Positions 63,562 to 64,000 of a DNA stretch of 64,000 nt are shown piece after piece. This stretch comes from Leptospira jelokensis (GTDB lineage: Bacteria > Spirochaetota > Leptospiria > Leptospirales > Leptospiraceae). A program made the position numbers and the translations under genes. Below the pieces are notes generated by a model. That model had not been told where the DNA came from, did no database searches, and saw only the letters and a list, made by a program, of their open reading frames with translations. The stretch lies in contig NZ_RQGH01000007.1 of assembly GCF_004769635.1 (NCBI RefSeq), positions 124,001 to 188,000 on the forward strand, written 5' to 3'. Position 1 is the first letter of the stretch, and every line of letters starts with the position of its first letter.

Positions 63562-64000
63562 TTACACTTTGGCAGCCACAACATCGTGGATCGGAGCAAA
63601 TTGTAAATCGTCTCCGTTCCAATCAGCGCGGTATCTTCCTTCTCCAATACTTCCGGAAAGAATGGCTTTTGCCAAAGGACGATTCACGATCCGATTGAAC
63701 ACACTTCCGAGTGGCCTTGCTCCAAATTTTGGATCAAATCCTTGTTCCGTCAAAATACGTTCTGTACTTTCGGATAACTCGATCACAATTCCTTTCACCT
63801 TCAATCTTTCATTTAACAAACGTAGTTGTTTTTCAATCAGTTTCTCCATAATCGAAGAATCTAATGAATGATAGGTTAACACTGCGTCTAGTCTACCGAG
63901 CACTTCCGGTTTGAAATCCAACTCGATATTTTTCGAATTCGTGGTGAGGATCACAATGGTATTTTTAAAATTAATGGTTCTCCCTTTGTTATCCGTAAGC
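63562..64000 (-). CDS. ClpA/ClpB-type AAA+ ATPase, partial (C-terminal end)
   Basis: About 145 C-terminal residues are visible; the gene runs past the right edge. Recognisable are LTDNKGRTINFKNTIVILTT (the second AAA domain core), FKPEVLGRLDAVLTYHSL (variant of FxPEFxNRxD, with G for N) and GFDPKFGARPLGSVFNRI (Clp D2-small domain). The loop between the sensor strand and the arginine finger region is shorter than in ClpB. The frame stays open to the window edge, so no start is claimed. It could be ClpA, ClpB or a relative. Confidence 0.85.
   Translation of the reverse strand, partial: LTDNKGRTINFKNTIVILTTNSKNIELDFKPEVLGRLDAVLTYHSLDSSIMEKLIEKQLRLLNERLKVKGIVIELSESTERILTEQGFDPKFGARPLGSVFNRIVNRPLAKAILSGSIGEGRYRADWNGDDLQFAPIHDVVAAKV

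Noticed and set aside
1..64000. tRNA, rRNA, CRISPR arrays, insertion sequences, phage genes
   Set aside because: No tRNA T-loop signatures with matching stems, spaced repeats, transposases or phage structural genes were recognised by eye; a tRNA or Infernal scan would confirm.

Overview
The window looks like about 64 kb of a Leptospira chromosome, most likely a saprophytic or environmental species. The reasons are modest G+C, spirochaete-type lipoproteins, a chemotaxis cluster joined to translation genes, class III cyclases with membrane sensor domains, and the general Leptospira gene style. The genus is inferred from recognised proteins, not from a search. I see no rRNA, tRNA, CRISPR array, insertion sequence or prophage. 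Coding density is high and many adjacent genes overlap by four bases.

Layout. 1-12.7 kb (minus strand): a threonyl-tRNA synthetase, an unknown protein, infC-rpmI-rplT, a coiled-coil protein, zapA, a folate enzyme, then cheW-cheA-cheB-cheY and the start of scpA. CheA carries an extra C-terminal CheC/CheX-type phosphatase domain. Upstream sit a TetR regulator and a hydrolase behind a tandem operator. 12.9-18 kb (plus): an SbmA/YddA-type ABC protein with a decayed nucleotide-binding domain, coupled to a large GH94 phosphorylase-like enzyme. 18-20 kb (minus): amtB-glnB behind a sigma-54 promoter. 20-22.5 kb (plus): class II photolyase, a ClpS-like protein and an AlkD-like glycosylase in an overlapping operon. 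22.5-29.3 kb: two class III adenylate cyclases around an RNA methyltransferase, a SpoIID-like lipoprotein and an HDOD protein.

29.3-36.3 kb (minus) is the most unusual part: a complete set of energy-converting-hydrogenase-related (Ehr-like) subunits. It has two antiporter-like subunits, a HyfE-like and a NuoH-like subunit, a large subunit without the NiFe cysteines, and a ferredoxin-NuoB-like fusion in which all four cysteines of the N2 cluster are replaced. A small secreted protein heads the operon and an adenylate cyclase with a degenerate receiver ends it.

36.3-48 kb: a LolD/LolE-like ABC exporter, unknown proteins, pyrE, a TetR regulator, a dihaem cytochrome c peroxidase, a PilZ-like protein behind a near-consensus sigma-54 promoter, an atypical ornithine carbamoyltransferase, a truncated haemoglobin and a CitE-like lyase. 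47.8-64 kb: a chemoreceptor, a FecR lipoprotein, a membrane protein, a CLC channel, a PlsC-like acyltransferase, a multi-PAS histidine kinase, lnt coupled to a TetR regulator, a Xer recombinase, recA, a lipoprotein, an aldo/keto reductase and the 3' end of a ClpA/ClpB-type ATPase.

Regulatory themes read directly from the DNA are two GG-N10-GC sigma-54 sites, two promoters whose -10 box ends 6-7 bases before the start codon (candidate leaderless mRNAs), and hairpins that cover ribosome binding sites.
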